Below are positions 63,785 to 64,000 of a stretch of DNA of 64,000 nt, piece after piece. Every line of letters begins with the position of its first letter. Position 1 is the stretch's first letter. The position numbers and the translations under genes are program-made. The notes beneath the pieces were generated by a model. The model was not told where the DNA came from, did not search any database, and worked only from the letters and a program-made list of their open reading frames with translations. Origin of the DNA: Streptomyces sulphureus DSM 40104 (GTDB taxonomy: Bacteria; Actinomycetota; Actinomycetes; Streptomycetales; Streptomycetaceae); assembly GCF_000381025.1 (NCBI RefSeq), contig NZ_KB905823.1, positions 146,798 through 210,797 on the forward strand, read 5' to 3'.

Positions 63785-63998
63785 CCGGCAAAGCCGGAAA
63801 ACACCCCGCGCAGCGGGGTGTTAAGGATTCCCGCGCAGCGGGAATCCATTCTCTTTCGCGAAGCGAAAGAAGAAACTCCTTAAATGTGCCGCGGAGCGGC
63901 ACATCAGAATTCCCGCGGAGCGGGAATTACATTCCGCGAATGCGGAATGCTAATCGACGCGAAGCGTCGATTTTTAGGGGATGCGAAGCATCCCCTAA
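63785..63998. repeat. Telomeric palindrome array at the replicon end
   Basis: Inverted repeats run to within two bases of the window end. Arms and loops on the plus strand (the 3'-ending strand): 63785-63797 (5 bp, AAA); 63800-63822 (10 bp, GCA); 63825-63847 (10 bp, GCA); 63852-63870 (8 bp, GAA); 63884-63904 (9 bp, GGA); 63908-63928 (9 bp, GGA); 63930-63949 (8 bp, GAAT); 63952-63972 (9 bp, GAA); 63974-63998 (11 bp, GAA). Apart from the weak innermost one and the GAAT case, every loop is G-N-A closed by a C-G pair, giving GCGNAGC or GCGAAGC cores. Such foldback palindromes are the hallmark of Streptomyces telomeres, where a terminal protein primes end patching. The terminal sequence does not match the common CCCGCGGAGCGGG start as I remember it, although that 13-mer occurs inside at 63912. 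Confidence 0.9.
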
Positions 63999-64000
63999 CC

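Noticed and set aside
63462..63902. Minus-strand frame across the telomeric palindromes
   Set aside because: It spans palindromes and the helicase start and has no protein-like features.

Overview
The window reads as the right-hand end of a linear Streptomyces replicon. It is very GC-rich, with GTG starts, ATGA gene overlaps and many one-component regulators. It finishes in a run of eight palindromes (63800-63998) whose small loops start with G, as expected of a linear-replicon telomere, and a telomere-type helicase gene lies just inside. Whether the replicon is the chromosome or a linear plasmid cannot be told from the sequence.

Layout. 1-17.2 kb: the 3' part of a nonribosomal lipopeptide cluster. 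It holds an NRPS ending in an epimerisation domain, a last NRPS module C-A(MT)-PCP-TE whose adenylation domain looks dead, a type II thioesterase, a full acyl-CoA carboxylase (beta, epsilon, alpha), a fatty acyl-AMP ligase, the relic of a KAS III, a stand-alone adenylation enzyme with a threonine-like code, an exporter and a TetR regulator. 17.2-20.2 kb: a TetR gene, a membrane protein and decayed gene pieces. 20.3-31.8 kb: a catabolic locus under a LacI regulator, with Amadori-type deglycase and kinase, hydantoinase/oxoprolinase HyuAB, a symporter, a GGT-like hydrolase and an FAD amine oxidase. 32-38.8 kb: two regulator-plus-target pairs (TetR with an MFS pump; TetR with an FAD monooxygenase) and a secreted serine hydrolase.

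39-46 kb: relics of TetR, XdhC and GntR genes, then an intact GntR convergent with a coxLMSG-type molybdenum hydroxylase operon. 46.6-54.1 kb: an envelope island with RodA, FtsW, TatA, an LCP ligase, an MgtA-like P-type ATPase and ArsR; two GCAA-type inverted repeats suggest shared control. 54.1-58.9 kb: insertion-sequence debris around a GntR-TetR fusion regulator and its divergent FAD monooxygenase. 59-61 kb: LysR with a small protein and an SDR. 61-64 kb: the helicase and the telomere.

How it works together. The NRPS section would make an N-acylated peptide: the FAAL activates the acyl chain, the carboxylase supplies malonyl-type units (perhaps for a polyketide or chain-modifying step outside the window), the lone A enzyme may charge the last carrier protein in trans, and TE releases the product. 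Elsewhere most units are small catabolic, detoxification or export operons next to their own regulators. Between them lie at least eleven gene or IS relics, which fits a fast-changing chromosome arm. All calls rest on reading motifs by eye; no database search was run.
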